A DNA stretch of 64,000 nt, taken from the NCBI GenBank assembly GCA_019054805.1, contig JAHQIY010000012.1, positions 496,001 through 560,000 on the forward strand, read 5' to 3'. The DNA comes from Brachionus manjavacas (Eukaryota; Rotifera; Eurotatoria; Ploima; Brachionidae). Below the pieces are notes generated by a model. It was not told the origin of the DNA, ran no database searches, and saw only the letters and a program-made list of their open reading frames with translations. Position numbers and translations under genes: made by a program. Below, in pieces: positions 12,983 to 24,284 of this stretch. How positions within the stretch are numbered: the first letter of the stretch is position 1; each line of letters begins with the position of its first letter.

Positions 12983-14281
12983 GTTTAATAATTATTTTTT
13001 AACTTATTTGTAATCAAATGTTTTAAATTTACCATTATTTATTGGTCTCGTCATTATTTTAAAAAAAAATACTCCAGGATGAAAAGATACCATCGAAGAT
13101 ATCAAGGGCAATAAACCTTAATTGTGCTATTGGTAATTTTTTTACATTTATTCAGGTAATTACTAATATAATTGAATTTTGTATATTCTTAATATAATTT
13201 TTGACTGTTTTTTTTGGTCTTACCATATGACACACCGTCTATTGAACTTTGTGGCCTTCTCGAGGACCAAAAGGTGATAGAATTGAGTCAAGACTCAGTA
13301 CTCTGCTTGAAAAGTGCATAAAAAAAAGTTTAATATATAAAAACACACTCATTACTTCACTCATACAGAATTAAATTGATGTTTTTGTTGAAAGCTCAAG
13401 AGGTTATGAACTTAAAACCCTCCTTTGTACAGTCTCAAATGAGCTTTTATAATGGACAACTGTTTTTCTATAGCATTTCAAATTTCTTTTTCAAACTCTA
13501 ATTAATTTAATTAATTTAATAATAAATTTAACTTTTTTTAAATTTTGTAAACTATTAAAAAAAAAATTTAAATTTATTCTTCTTGTTATAATTTCTTTCT
13601 TTACTTTTTGTTTAGGCTAGAAGTGGTAATTTATAAATTAAAGTCATAATTATAAAGATGAACTCATTTTTAGTGTTTTTTTGGAATGACAGGTTTGACT
13701 ACAATAATAGGTTCGAAAATAAAATTTTTTACTATATTAAATAAACTATAATTGTCTTAATAATTTCTTATTTTATATTTCTGGAAAAAAAACGGGATTA
13801 TTCAACTATAAATTTAGTAAACGGAGTCCGGGACGAAGCCCTGGTTTTAGATTAAAAAGTTATTAGTAAATAATTAATTTAATAAGAGTTTAGATTTTCG
13901 TAGATTTATCTTTCAAAAATCTGGATATTTCGATGGTCGTGTATGTCCTGTGAGTTTTTTTGATAATAATACTGAAATAAAATTTCAAAAATTTTAATTT
14001 TTAAATAATAACTGTGTTAAATCATTTAGTTAAAATTGTCGGGTATGACTTTTGAAAAGTGACATTGTGGTAAAGGGTTAGAGAAAGGTCTGCCAAACCT
14101 ATGATTAGAACATAATTGATGTGACATAGCGAAAATTTTGTCCATAACACTAGAAAGTTGATTTACTTAACCATGAGGGTTTAAGTCAAAAAGGAGAATA
14201 AATAGCTGTATCAATATTTCTTATGAGGAGATCGGATAATTAGGCACAAGGATAATAAAGTTAATATTTGAACTAAATTAC
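12983..14281. other. Non-coding spacer
   Basis: No gene recognised. A GC-richer motif at 13821-13850 (GGAGTCCGGGACGAAGCCCT) is the second copy of the sequence inside the 8.05-8.40 kb element. Around 13230-13320 a short open stretch (reading about 30 codons) looks protein-like but matches nothing I know. Confidence 0.4.
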
Positions 14282-14336
14282 CGTAAATTTCTAAAAAACG
14301 TAAATTTGTAAATTTACTAGTCTATCAGGTAATATG

Positions 14337-14521
14337 GGGTCCTACTGAAACACTGACCCCCATTTTTTTTTACAAAGCAAAAATATTTTCAAAAGTTTTA
14401 ATATATGAGAAAGCTCGTTAAATTCTCTTCAAGAAAAATGGGGGGTCAGTTGGGGGTGAATCGTATATAATTGGGAGTCAGCTTTGCAAAAAAACTGGTG
14501 GTCAGTGTTTTAGTAGGACCC
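14337..14521. repeat. 185-bp inverted-repeat element
   Basis: GGGTCCTACTGAAACACTGA at the left end is matched by the complement of the right end, with one mismatch in the first 20 bases. A third related motif (GGGGGGTCAGTTGGGGG) lies in the middle. There is no coding capacity; it looks like a MITE nested in the larger TIR element. Confidence 0.65.
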
Positions 14522-14782
14522 GAAGTATGTAAGACATAAAAGAATTAGTAAATTTTAGATATTTACTGATTTTTTATTTATTTAAGTATTTTACTGAAAT
14601 AAGTTTAGTAAATTACTGAAACTAAACGTATATCTTAAAAATAAAAAAAAACGAATATTTTTTTCTATTTAAATTTTAATTCCAGTCGATCATTTGGTCG
14701 ATTTATTTTCTAGTATCCAAGTTGTCAGCATTTTTTTGACTTCTGGCTCTTTCTACACTACCTTTATATTAAGGATCTCTGG

Positions 14783-15121
14783 CTACATTACTTTTAAAGC
14801 TTCAACTATTTGGTTACAAAATTCACGACCATTATTAGATTGAAAAATCATTGGAATACCAATCAAAGTGAAAATATCAAAGAGTGGATTTACAACTTCA
14901 ATTGCCGATTTGGCTTTGAGTGCTTGTAACAAAATGAATTTAGTTAGATGATCTTGATAAACTAAAAGCCACTTGAATTCACTGTCCGATGATGTTTGCA
15001 TATCGATTAAATCCGTTCGAGCACGGCTACTAAAATTCTTTGAGTGAATAGGCTTTGCAACTACATCAGTCGCCTTGCTTCTTTTTATATTCAGAACTTG
15101 ATTATAATGTCTTAATTCCAC
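14783..15121 (-). pseudogene. Integrase core domain fragment (retroelement/Ginger type)
   Basis: A 112-codon frame with the pattern SSRARTDLIDMQ...WLLVYQDHLTKFILLQALKAKSA...IFTLIGIPMIFQSNNGREFCNQIVE. This is the RNase-H-like rve integrase core: first catalytic Asp in DLIDM, second Asp position in the QSDNGREF box, here QSNNGREF. The essential Asp is therefore replaced by Asn. The third acidic residue and both terminal domains are missing. Vertebrate KRBA2/SCAND3-type proteins and gypsy/Ginger elements share this core. It is truncated and catalytically dead. Confidence 0.75.
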
Positions 15122-15273
15122 TACTTAACCTTAAAATGAAAGAACTATCCAAACAAGATAATAATAATGGAATAAGAGACTCAATACGAACATGCCTAGA
15201 AAATATCGAAAAGGAAACTTACAGAAAAATGCTAGTAGAATTAACAAAAAGCTACCAGCAAAAAAGGGGATAA
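15122..15273 (+). pseudogene. Short ORF tail, possibly the C-terminus of a transposase
   Basis: An open frame of about 50 codons (KELSKQDNNNGIRDSIRTC ... ETYRKMLVELTKSYQQKRG) ends at 15273. The charged, helical character resembles the C-terminal end of Tc1/IS630-like transposases, but no catalytic motif is present. The following 15280-15380 segment, with 'CCTCTCTCCTA', resembles sequence near 62800 and is probably a repeat 3' region. Confidence 0.25.
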
Positions 15274-15499
15274 GTACATACCATTTACATCCATTGATGA
15301 GTGTAGTGTATTGAAATTGCCTCTCTCCTAACTCGACTTGATTGCCTCCTGAATCGACTCGGTAAACCGGTTTCGAATAAATTTATCTAAAAAAAAGGGA
15401 AGAGAAAAGAGAAAAGAAAAATAGTAAAAAGAAGAATAATAATTATTGAAATTAAAAAAAAGTAACAAACATTAACATTTAAAATTAAAATTATCGGAT

Positions 15500-15606
15500 G
15501 TTTCAATTCTTTTGTCTTAAGATTATTAATTTTATTTTTATTTTTATTTTTATTTTTTTTCTACATCGCCTACAAGGCGTTCATTGAATAAATAAATAAA
15601 TAAATA
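15500..15606 (+). repeat. Retroelement-like tail: T-run, hairpin, AATA-run
   Basis: A (TTTTTA)n stretch leads to the hairpin CGCCTACAAGGCG at about 15568, then ATTGAATAAATAAATAAATA. The same architecture recurs at 16200, 41030, 41170, 44600, 62360 and 62990. I interpret it as the 3' end of a LINE or SINE family. Confidence 0.5.
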
Positions 15607-16174
15607 TAATACATTGCTCCCATGCATTCATGAAAACTTTTTAAATTTTTTTACAGGTAAATTCCTTCTTAACTTCCTTACGATCTTGTCAACTTTTATG
15701 TTAAAATAATCTTCATCACACTTTTTAATCATAATATCGTGTGCTTTGTCGATACGATGAATGTTTCAAAAATCTGCTCGAAAGAAACGAGAAATCTAAT
15801 CGTTTTTTTAATAGTTAGCAGACAATTGAGAACATTGGAACAAAAGATTAGTGTTGAATGCCTAGAATATGAAAAAAAAGTATTACTCTAATTTATAAAT
15901 GAGCTGTTCACGTGCCAAAACAGAGGCTTAATTGACTCAGTTAAGTTTTTTTTTTCATAAAATTAGAATTTCATTAGGTTTTAATTTACCTTTTTACTTT
16001 TATTTTGACCACTTGAATCTTTTACTTAAGCCTGCGATTTTTTGATTATTTAGATTTTTTTCCTTTTTTACCCTTCTTTTATGTAATCAAGACATTAAAA
16101 TTTTAATATTTTAAATGCATAAATTAATTATTTATGAAAATAAATGCGATTTTCATTAATATTTTTTTTTTCCT

Positions 16175-16250
16175 TTTTTTTTTAATTGTAATTTGTATTT
16201 TTTTTTCAATTTGCCTATGAGGCTTTAAATTTTTAAAAATAAATAAACTA
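16175..16250 (+). repeat. Retroelement-like tail: T-run, hairpin, AATA-run
   Basis: T-rich sequence, then the hairpin GCCTATGAGGC near 16212, then TAAATTTTTAAAAATAAATAAAC. The hairpin is identical to that of the tail at 62.36 kb. Confidence 0.45.
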
Positions 16251-16367
16251 GTAAATTACAAAATTATTAGTAAAAAACAGAACATAATTTTTTTCCTATT
16301 TTTTTTACATTTTTTTACTGGGGTACCAGTAAATTTACAAATTTACGTGTTATAGAAATTTACTCTT

Positions 16368-19300
16368 ACACATACATGAGAATTGGTCCTCAGATAGTTT
16401 ATTAAATTAATTAAAAATTTAGTAGAACTGACGAAAGCTTCTCTTAAGTGTTAAACCTGATTCTGGAAATTGTATTTTAATTTATCTTTTAATATTTCTT
16501 TATTTTTTTAAACAAATTTCTTTTTTATTATATTTTACTTTTGGTTCAACTTTCAATTTCATTCTGAATGAGATTTAGCTTGGTACAAATAAATAAAAGA
16601 AAAGTGTATATTGTTCTTCCAAAAATCTTTAGATTTCTTGGTAAACAAATTTTTATAGTTCTTCCTAATTTTATTCTTTTTGCATAGGCAAATTTAAGAG
16701 AAGACTTTATCCTAAACTTGGACATAAATCACATATTAATGGAATTTTTAAAACTATTTGTCGACAAGCAAAATCAAAAAGGTAAATACAAACTTAAAGA
16801 CCTATTTAAACAAAAGAATTTTGTACAACTAGGAAATATTTCCGGGACAGACAAAATTACATTATTTTTTGTAAATACATAAAAAACAAAAAATAAAACA
16901 ATATATTATGCTGACATTAAATTTTGTTTTTGAAAATGATACTAAAATTTATGCCACTTTAAAATAACAATTTTTGTTAAATCCTGACTAATTTTAAAAA
17001 AAAAACTTTAATTAATGAAAAAAGACAAAGTTTTTATTCGTCTGATAAAATTAGCCAAATAAAAAAAAACAAAAAAAAATAATGGATAATTCTTTTGAAC
17101 AACATTCAATCTTAATTAAAAAAAAAATTATTTTTTTGGTATCTTTTGGACAAATAAGGCATCTCTTTTTATAATTTCTATCTTACACTTAATATCCATA
17201 CCTGGTTATACTAATTAACATGGTGGGTTTGTTTTTTTTCTCATCTATGGTTGGACTCATCATCTGAAGAAGAAGATACAGACTCTAAAAAAGAATCTTC
17301 TTTTTCTCGAACACAATCTGACGGTTGTAATTAGTGGTAGTATTAATTCTTGCTGCGACACTTTTTAACATGTAGAATGTAAAAATATAAAAATAAAATT
17401 TATTTTAACTTTAAATTTTTAAATTTTTTTGCCAAAAAAAGTCATTTGACTTTAATATGTTCACTAGTATTTTGAGGTAGATAAAAAATTTTTGTGAATA
17501 TAGTAAGAAAATTATTGAAAATTAAATTTTTTTTAAATCTTGAGGAGATGAACAATCATAATTGAGGTAATTTTTTTAAAGGTTTTTTATTAGTGATCAA
17601 ATTAATTCTCTACAAAATATAAAATACTTTTTTAAAAAAAATTAGTATTACTTATCATTAATTTGGTTTACTTATCTTTATTGATCAAAAAGTCCAAGTG
17701 CCGTCTAGTGTTAATATTATTTTTAAAATTACAGAATAATGCAAAATCGAATACCAACACTAATAAAAATATAAAAACAAAATAGAGCAAAAAATAAACA
17801 ATCTTTTTGTATATTAAGTCAAGAATTAAGCTTAACTTAATATGTAAATATAAGCTCTGTTTAAATAAAAATAGAAATCAAAAAATATTTTAATATTTTT
17901 AAAGCAGTACATTTGCATACATTTAGTAGGTCTTGAAATCACGTTAAAAATGTCAAAACACCGCCAGCATCCAAAGATATACCAAATTTAATGTATGCTT
18001 GGCGAAAAACGTAAAAAAGGAAGACATAAAAAAAATTGGGAAAATTAGCTTCAATTTATTTACCAAGAATTATTCAAATTATGCTCAGTAAAATCGTTGG
18101 TGATCAAAATTAATTGCATCTTTAAAAACTCTAAAATTTTTCGTTAAATTTTTAAAAGAGTCGTAGAGTATTTATAATTATATGGGGCAATTATGATTAC
18201 AAAATTCAGAAATTAAATAGAGTCAAGATATTCTTGAAAACTTAAGCGCCATCTGAATTTCTAATTTTTGACTTGAAATTAGTAAACTACGTCCTTTTAA
18301 ACCCTAAATTTCATTCTTTTTTGGGAGGCTCAAAAAAAATTTTTACCCACAAGTCTAGAAATAACTAACCATTTGAAAAGTTGTAGTTCTTTCAGATCCA
18401 AGTATTCAATGATAAATTTTAAATATCTTTTTTAATTTTATATATTCTGATAGAGCATAAAATTTTCTGCACTTTGGTATATTGTTTTATTAAAAAATAG
18501 GTGTGCCAATTTTCATCATTGAAAAAAACATATCTTTCACTTGAATCGTATGTAGTCCCGGGGATCACTTAAGACCCCACTTTTTTTTAAAATGAATTAG
18601 AAAAATTTCTGAACAAATAAATGATTTTTATTTTTTGAATTTTAGCTTTATTTTAAATAAATGCATCCAGTTCTAGAATGGTGTTGCGGTTGCATAGCTG
18701 GCACGAGAAAGGCGAAAATTTGTATTTGCCCGGATTGTGATAGGAAAGATCTCGTAGAGAATGTTTTATCACTAATTCAGAATGAAAATGAAGAAACAAT
18801 TTCTGATACTGAATAAAATAATAGAAAAAAATTATTTCTTTTTTACCAAATGTTTTTAAAAAATTTAAATTTTTGTTTGCATAATTTGTTAAGGAAGAAA
18901 AAATTTCTATGATATTATATTTTGATATTATTAAACATTTTATTTTTCAGCACGTCGAGATCTTTCAGAAAATATGTAAAGTTTAATTTCTGAATTTTTA
19001 ATCATTATTGCCACATATCCTTTCAATTAACTTTAATGAGAATCAAAAAATTTTCTAGATTGACTTTTTTTTTATTTACCAGATTGGACAAAATTAACAA
19101 AATGAAAAAAAAAAATTTTTTTTTTTATTGATCATGAATAAAATAAAATTTTTATTGTCATTGTGAAAAATTTGGTGTCAAAAAATTTATTTTTTATTTT
19201 TTTGGGATTCTAAATAAATTTATTTATAAATTAAAAAAAGTCTTTCTTTTGGTGGACAATCGATGTTGAATTAATTAGGCAAAGAATTACAAATCGCCGC

Positions 19301-19599
19301 AGAAAAAGCAAATATTTGCCAAAGAAGTCATGTCCACTAATTAGAATGTCAAAAATTTCGAATATCATAGCCAAATGCGTTTACAACTAGATAAAACGGA
19401 AATATCAAAACTATGGCCAAACTATTCGAAGCCCTAATCCCTCACAATAGATAAATTTCAAATTTAAACTAAGCCCGTATTAATCTTTATTCTTAATTAG
19501 CCAAATCCTTTAACATCGACCCTTAGGCCAACTCAATACAAACAAGAGATTGTTTCGTTTTAAAGCTTTTTTTTCTGGCCAAAGAGACACAATCAAAAG
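16368..19599. other. Mostly non-coding stretch upstream of the Ly6 gene
   Basis: No convincing gene. Two weak coding-like stretches occur. At 16688-16880 an open frame of about 64 codons follows an acceptor-like TTTTTGCATAG. At 17247-17340 an acidic peptide (WLDSSSEEEDTDSKKESS) ends in a stop and looks like a transposase tail. At 17708-17713 the sequence TAGTGTTAAT resembles a piggyBac-like end next to TTAA, with no partner found. Confidence 0.4.
18661..18816 (+). other. Unrecognised Cys-rich 51-codon ORF
   Basis: MHPVLEWCCGCIAGTRKAKI... continues with a CICPDCD cluster and an acidic end. The CCxC ... CxCxxC spacing hints at a zinc-binding tail such as those at the end of piggyBac- or MULE-type transposases, but the match is too short to assign. 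An in-frame stop directly precedes the ATG, so this is either a complete micro-ORF or a remnant exon. Confidence 0.25.
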
Positions 19600-20228
19600 A
19601 TGCATTTGGTAATCATTTTTGTGCTGGAAGCCTTGATAATTAGTAGGCGCTTAATTTACCACCTAAATCTTTTTGATTTTTTAATTCAAAATTTTTAAGG
19701 TTGCCAATCGCAGAACCCGTCAACGCAGCCTGCGCCCAAAGAGCCCAACCCGCTCAGTCCGCCTTCGAACAACTACTACAACTACCTGCGTTGCTGGAGA
19801 TGCGACTACGACGATACCGAGCAGTGTGTCAAAAGTTTTGACTTTACCAAACACAAACACGAGCCCTGCGACGGAAAGTGTCTCAAGGCGTTTGAAAAAA
19901 CCCATGCTAGAACCAAAGAAGAAATTGCCAAGGCTCAAAGTAAAATAGAATTAAGCCCAGAAAAAAAAAATTCTGAATTTTACTTAAAAAAAATTATTTT
20001 CAAGTGACTCCCACGATACGAAAATGTGTTTCGCTCAAAGAAATCCAGTCATTGAACAGCCTGGGCATAAATACCAACAACGGATGCCATGATATTCGCA
20101 CCACCAAGCGCAAGCACAAATTGTACTGTTTTTGCGAGAATGATTTGTGTAACAAGTCGTCCAAGTCGCTCATGATCAAGCTTTATGTTTTTATTCAATT
20201 GATTTTCATTTTACTTTATTTGTTTTGA
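19600..20228 (+). CDS. Ly6/three-finger-fold protein, GPI-anchor type, three exons
   Basis: Exons 19600-19642, 19700-19939, 20005-20228; introns of 57 and 65 nt with GT-AG ends. The junctions keep one frame: 507 nt, 168 aa. Residues 1-15 (MHLVIIFVLEALIIS) form a signal peptide. A Pro/Asn-rich linker follows, then a Ly6/uPAR domain opening with LRCWRC and ending with YCFCENDLCN, ten Cys in the spacing expected for the three-finger fold. A Lys/Ser-rich stretch and a hydrophobic end (KLYVFIQLIFILLYLF) form a GPI-attachment signal. Known relatives (quiver/sleepless, boudin, Ly6 proteins) sit on the outer membrane and modulate channels or receptors; the target here is unknown. Codons are more GC-rich than the surroundings. 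The start rests on the signal peptide and intron phase. Confidence 0.88.
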
Positions 20229-20257
20229 CCCGGATAGATTTTTATTTATTTTTTCAA

Positions 20258-20263
20258 AATAAA
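20258..20263 (+). terminator. Polyadenylation signal of the Ly6 gene
   Basis: AATAAA about 30 bases after the stop codon. Confidence 0.5.
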
Positions 20264-20557
20264 ATTTTTTTTACAATTAAAATAGTTAAAAACATAATAA
20301 AGGGGTATCTCTAATAAAAATTAAATGGCCAAGTGAATTCTGGTTTTTTTCTAAGGATTTTTGTTTTGAATCAGACTTACCTATGCATCAGAATTTAAAA
20401 AAAGTTGAAGCACAAGATTAGCAAATATTTTTGAATAAAATTAATCAGAGTTGTTTAGTTTAAAAGTCATTAAGTCAAAGTCAAGTCAATAGACTTGACT
20501 TGACCGTTCCATGCAGTTATTAAGACAGCCTAATAAATTATTAAATTATTTTCATAT

Positions 20558-20860
20558 AGCCAATATTATGAAAATAATACTCAAAATGGAAAAAAGATTT
20601 ATTATAAATGTAATAAAGCTAAATTGAGAGGTGCGGTGTCCAGCTGGAGTTAATTTTTTGTTCGGCAGCCGCAGTGACGATGCTATTGTTTTCCGAAGCG
20701 AGAATGAACATGATCATAGCAATTTATATGAATCTAACCGGTTATTTGATGAAATCAAAATTTAAATTAAAAAAATATTTTGATTTAAGAATGAAGCCAA
20801 AGCAATTCTGGAAAAATTAAGAAAAAAACTTGTTTCAATTATGAAACAAACACAAATTAT
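20558..20860 (+). pseudogene. MULE transposase N-terminal (FLYWCH-like) remnant
   Basis: Read across frames: NGKKIYYKCNKAKLRGA, then DDAIVFRSENEHDHSN, then KNEAKAILEKLRKKL. This follows the order of the FLYWCH-like zinc finger (YYRCN..K.RG), the 'ENEHNH' His pair and the 'KPKAIIEALR' linker of Mutator-like transposases. Stops and frameshifts interrupt it and nothing of the catalytic domain follows. Confidence 0.6.
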
Positions 20861-22117
20861 CATTTTTTAAAATAAATTTGATTTAAAATTAATTTTTTTA
20901 ATTTTTATAAAATATTTTTCGCAACTTAAAATTTTCATTTTTTTACATTGCATAATTTTACAGAAAATAAGGTAAAAAATGTAATAAAAGGTAATTTTCC
21001 GTAAGTTTACATTAAATTACATTCTAAATTTCATGTAATTATATTTAATCTTACATTTGTATACGTAAAATTACGTAAACGATGTAATATTACCCGTTCT
21101 TCGGTTCAAAGTACAACGCTGTAACATTATATTTTGAATACTTATCGAAATAATAAAATACTGATAGTATTAAAATTATTTACTAGTTTATTTTAAAAAA
21201 TTTACTTATCAGCTATATTAAATACTGATCAAATAATAAAATACTAATCAAAATAACAAAAAAATACTGATCAAGTAATTAAAAAACTACTGATCAAAAT
21301 ATTTTTTGAAATGACTTTTTTAGAAAAATAAATTTTGAAAAATAAATTTCAAGTCAAGCCAGTGACATGAATTTAAATTAACTTTTTTTTCTGATTTTTG
21401 CGCAGGTCTAAAATTAATTAGTTTTCAAAATATCAAAATAATATTTTTCTCAATTAGTGAGAAAATAAAGTAAACTTAATATGTGAAGTTTGAGTAGAGG
21501 AAGCAATCAAAAAAATCAATTAATTAACAAAAATTTTTGAAACAGCTAAATTATAAGTTTAAGTCCGTAAAACGTCAAAATATGGCAACTTGAAGTTCAT
21601 GATCATGATCACATTATCAAAACTAAATTGATTTAGATTTTAACAAAAATGATGAAAAAAGCTTTTTAAAATACTTTTTAATTAAACACAAAATGTTTAT
21701 TATTTTAATTGAATAAAAAAATATTTAAAAAATTTTAAAATTTTAAATAAAAATTTAAAATTCACATTAAAGCATCCAAGTATGGCTTTAAATGATATTT
21801 TAATATTAATTAAAATAATAAATATTTTATTGCACAATTTCAAAATATTTATTTAGATTTTATTTTACTATAGATAAAAATTCTTATAATTTTCTTCCTA
21901 ATTAAAATTAAACAAATCATGTTTAATAAAATTTGAAAATTTAATAATTAAAAAATTGATTTAAAATGCCTCTTTTTAAAAGCAAAAACTAAAACTTTTA
22001 ATCTGAAATTTACTTTTGACCATAAACTTCAATTTGCTTTAAAAAATGGTTTATTCTGAAATTATATTTCTTTAAACTAAATCTTTGATAAAAAAGGGGA
22101 CGGGGCGAAGCCCTGAG
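20861..22117. other. Non-coding, repeat-derived stretch
   Basis: The segment 20945-21110 is dense in GTAAAAT/ACGTAA-type words, like the ends of the MITE families elsewhere in this window. The motif TCAAGTCAAG near 20480 and 21350 recurs at 46.18 kb. No gene recognised. Confidence 0.4.
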
Positions 22118-22440
22118 TTAGAGAATTTTGTTCAGCAAAAATAGTGAGCGGAATTGCTTTATTATTTAATTTTTTTAAAAACTTGCAGTGAAATTCAAAA
22201 AAGTTTTAATTTAATTGTATTTTATTAAATCTTATAAAAGTTGAACATTAGAATTAGAATTTTAATGTCACAAAATCCAAGGAAAATGACACTGCTACAA
22301 ATATCACAAAGAAATTTTGAGGTACCAGCATAGAGATAACTTTTTTGTCATCAGGACCGCTACCACACGGAACTCACTGTCAAATCAATTAGTTGAAGTT
22401 TCCAATGTTAACAGCTTTGTGTGCCTTGTCAGCACACTCG
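22118..22440 (+). pseudogene. LINE 3' fragment (copy 1)
   Basis: From 'TTTTGTTCAGCAAAAATAGT' onward this matches 33.81-34.12 kb almost base for base. The end encodes, with frameshifts, NVTKSKEN ... NQLVEVSNVNSF, the C-terminal block of a CR1/Jockey-like LINE ORF2. It is degraded, and a GC-richer 'GGGGACGGGGCGAAGCCCTG' motif lies just upstream at about 22096. Confidence 0.6.
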
Positions 22441-23153
22441 CTGGCTAGCCAGCTACAGTCAAAACTACTACTACCACTCCTATTTATGTTTATTTTTAAG
22501 AATCTTTTGTAATTTTTCTAAGATTTTTGGGTCCTGTGGTAAAATTATCATATAGAGCATTGTCTTTTCTTACTTTTTTCTCATTTAAAAAATAAATGGA
22601 TAAAATAACATTTTGAAGTAACAAAATTTTGTTTCAAAAATCTGGATTAACAAAATTTATTTTGAGCGTTAGCAGTCTTTTAAAAAATAGGAAATTAATT
22701 GCCAGTGACTAATGAAAAGAGAATATCTTAATAAAAATTATTATTTTAAATTTTATTGAATTCAACAAAATGATTAAATCTGATATGCATTATTTCGACA
22801 AGTAAATTTCGTAAAGGTAATTAATCAATAAATTTGAAATTTTAAAGTATTTTTTGTTTGACTTTACTCTTTAGAAAACATTTTAAATAAAAAGAAAAAA
22901 ATTAATTTTAGTGCCGGATTTGGGACTTTTGTTTGAATTTTGCAGAAAAACTTAAAATTACTTTACCCATTTGTTTCAAATATTTTAGGAAGATTAATTG
23001 ACCAGACCTCATCATAAATTGAATTTCAATTCATAACGGGTGACAACTTAAAATCGAGACCTATTTCAATTTTTTTGTTAATCTCTTTTCATACTCTTGT
23101 AGGATATTTATTTTTAAATAAGATAAAAGAAAATTATTTAATTTGAATAAAAA
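22441..23153. other. Non-coding spacer
   Basis: AT-rich; nothing recognised. No inverted repeat bordering the following transposase could be identified here. Confidence 0.4.
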
Positions 23154-24042
23154 ATGACCAAAATAAATTCATCTAAAGAAAAGGCCATAAGAATTCGCGT
23201 GTACGTGTTTACTAACGAAAATAGATCACTTGGAAAGATATTCACTGTGAGGCATTTAATGGCAGAAAAAATTCCAAGGAGTACTGTTTACCGAATTTTA
23301 AAACGTAGTGAATATTTTTCACCAGAAAGGAAACTATGATCTCGTCAAACATCGAAAAAAATTACTAAAGTACAACTTAATAAGGTAAAAAAGGCTTTTG
23401 ATCAAAAAGACAACATCAGTCAGCGTCAAGCAGCCAAAAAGCTTGACATAAGCCAGCAAATGGTCTCAAAATTGCTGAAGAAGCTTCAAATAACACCTAG
23501 AAAAAAGTTGAAAATCCCTGACCGAACCGAAACGCAAAAAAAAAGAAGCTAGAGTTAAATGTAGAAATTTGTATATAAAAAATCCAAATATTTCCTTGAT
23601 TTTAGACGATGAATCCTATTTCACTCTCAGTCATGGTAAAATCAATTTAAATGATATATTTTACTCAAGTAACATTGCTGCAACACCAGCAAGTATAAAA
23701 TATACCCCATTTAAGAAATTTGAGCAGGAACTACTTGTTTGGTTGGCCATTTCTGAGAGGGGTATTTCGGCACCAGTCGTACGAAAAAGTGGACTTGCAG
23801 TCAACCAAACTGTCTATTTAGACTTTGAAAAGCGTGGAAATATTCCGTTTATTAAAAAGCATCATTCAAACGGCAACTTTAAGTTCTGGCCCGACTTGTC
23901 GAGCTCTCAACATGCCAATACAGTGGTCAACTATTTGATTGACCAAAATATCAAATTTGTACAAAACTGCGAAAACCTTGCAAATGTGCCAGAAGTACGA
24001 CCAAATGAAGACTTTTGGTCCATTTTTAAGGAGACTCAATAA
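23154..24042 (+). pseudogene. Tc1/mariner (IS630 superfamily) transposase, DD37E-like, broken
   Basis: The N-terminal half has two helix-turn-helix segments (PRSTVYRILKRS; ISQRQAAKKLDISQQMVSKLL). The catalytic part follows: first Asp in LILDDESYF, second Asp in FWPDLSSSQHA, then VRPNEDFWSIFK. There are 37 residues between the second Asp and the Glu of NED, which fits the DD37E group. Breaks: a TGA at 23337-23339 where the reading continues in the same frame, and a frameshift in the A-run near 23540. After IFKETQ the sequence stops and an unrelated LINE fragment begins, so the C-terminus is lost. Terminal inverted repeats were not found. Confidence 0.8.
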
Positions 24043-24258
24043 TATTCGAAGAAATGGACTTTTTGAGCTTGGCTTGAAACTGTGAAGGCATGTAAATGAA
24101 AAAAGTTGGATTGCATCAAATCTTTTCCTTCTACTTTCAAGCGTGAGGATACCTATTTTTGCTAATCTTGAGAGATAATTGAGATTTCTGAGACCAAGCA
24201 CTAGTTTGGTTGCTCTACGTTGGACTTTTTCTAGCGATTTAATGTCAAAATTAAACAA
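24043..24258 (-). pseudogene. LINE reverse-transcriptase ORF fragment
   Basis: The minus strand encodes DIKSLEKVQRRATKLVLGL followed by RNLNYLSRLAKIGILTLESRR and an IQLF block. This is the conserved region after the reverse transcriptase in CR1/Jockey-like LINEs; the LINE at 45.7 kb has the parallel DVQRRASKLVPEL. It abuts the 3' end of the transposase on the other strand, so one element inserted into or recombined with the other. Confidence 0.75.
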
Positions 24259-24284
24259 TAATTTAAATAATTAAAAATAAATTA

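Larger units (their letters stand above)
14282..16367. mobile_element. TIR-bounded element (about 2.1 kb) enclosing an integrase fragment
   Basis: The left end (14282-14321) and the right end (complement of 16327-16367) form an imperfect inverted repeat of about 40 bp, sharing ACGTAAATTTGTAAATTTAC. Between them lie a nested 185-bp inverted repeat, an integrase-core fragment on the minus strand, a short plus-strand ORF and two retroelement-like tails. A TIR pair around a retrovirus-type integrase would fit a Ginger-like cut-and-paste transposon, but the pairing might be chance, because ACGTAA-rich sequence is repeated elsewhere in the window. Confidence 0.4.

Noticed and set aside
19720..19938. 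Minus-strand frame opposite the Ly6 exon
   Set aside because: Arg/Val-rich shadow of the GC-richer coding exon.
23866..24042. Extension of the minus-strand LINE frame into the transposase
   Set aside because: This part is antisense to the well-supported DD37E transposase; only 24043-24258 matches a LINE.
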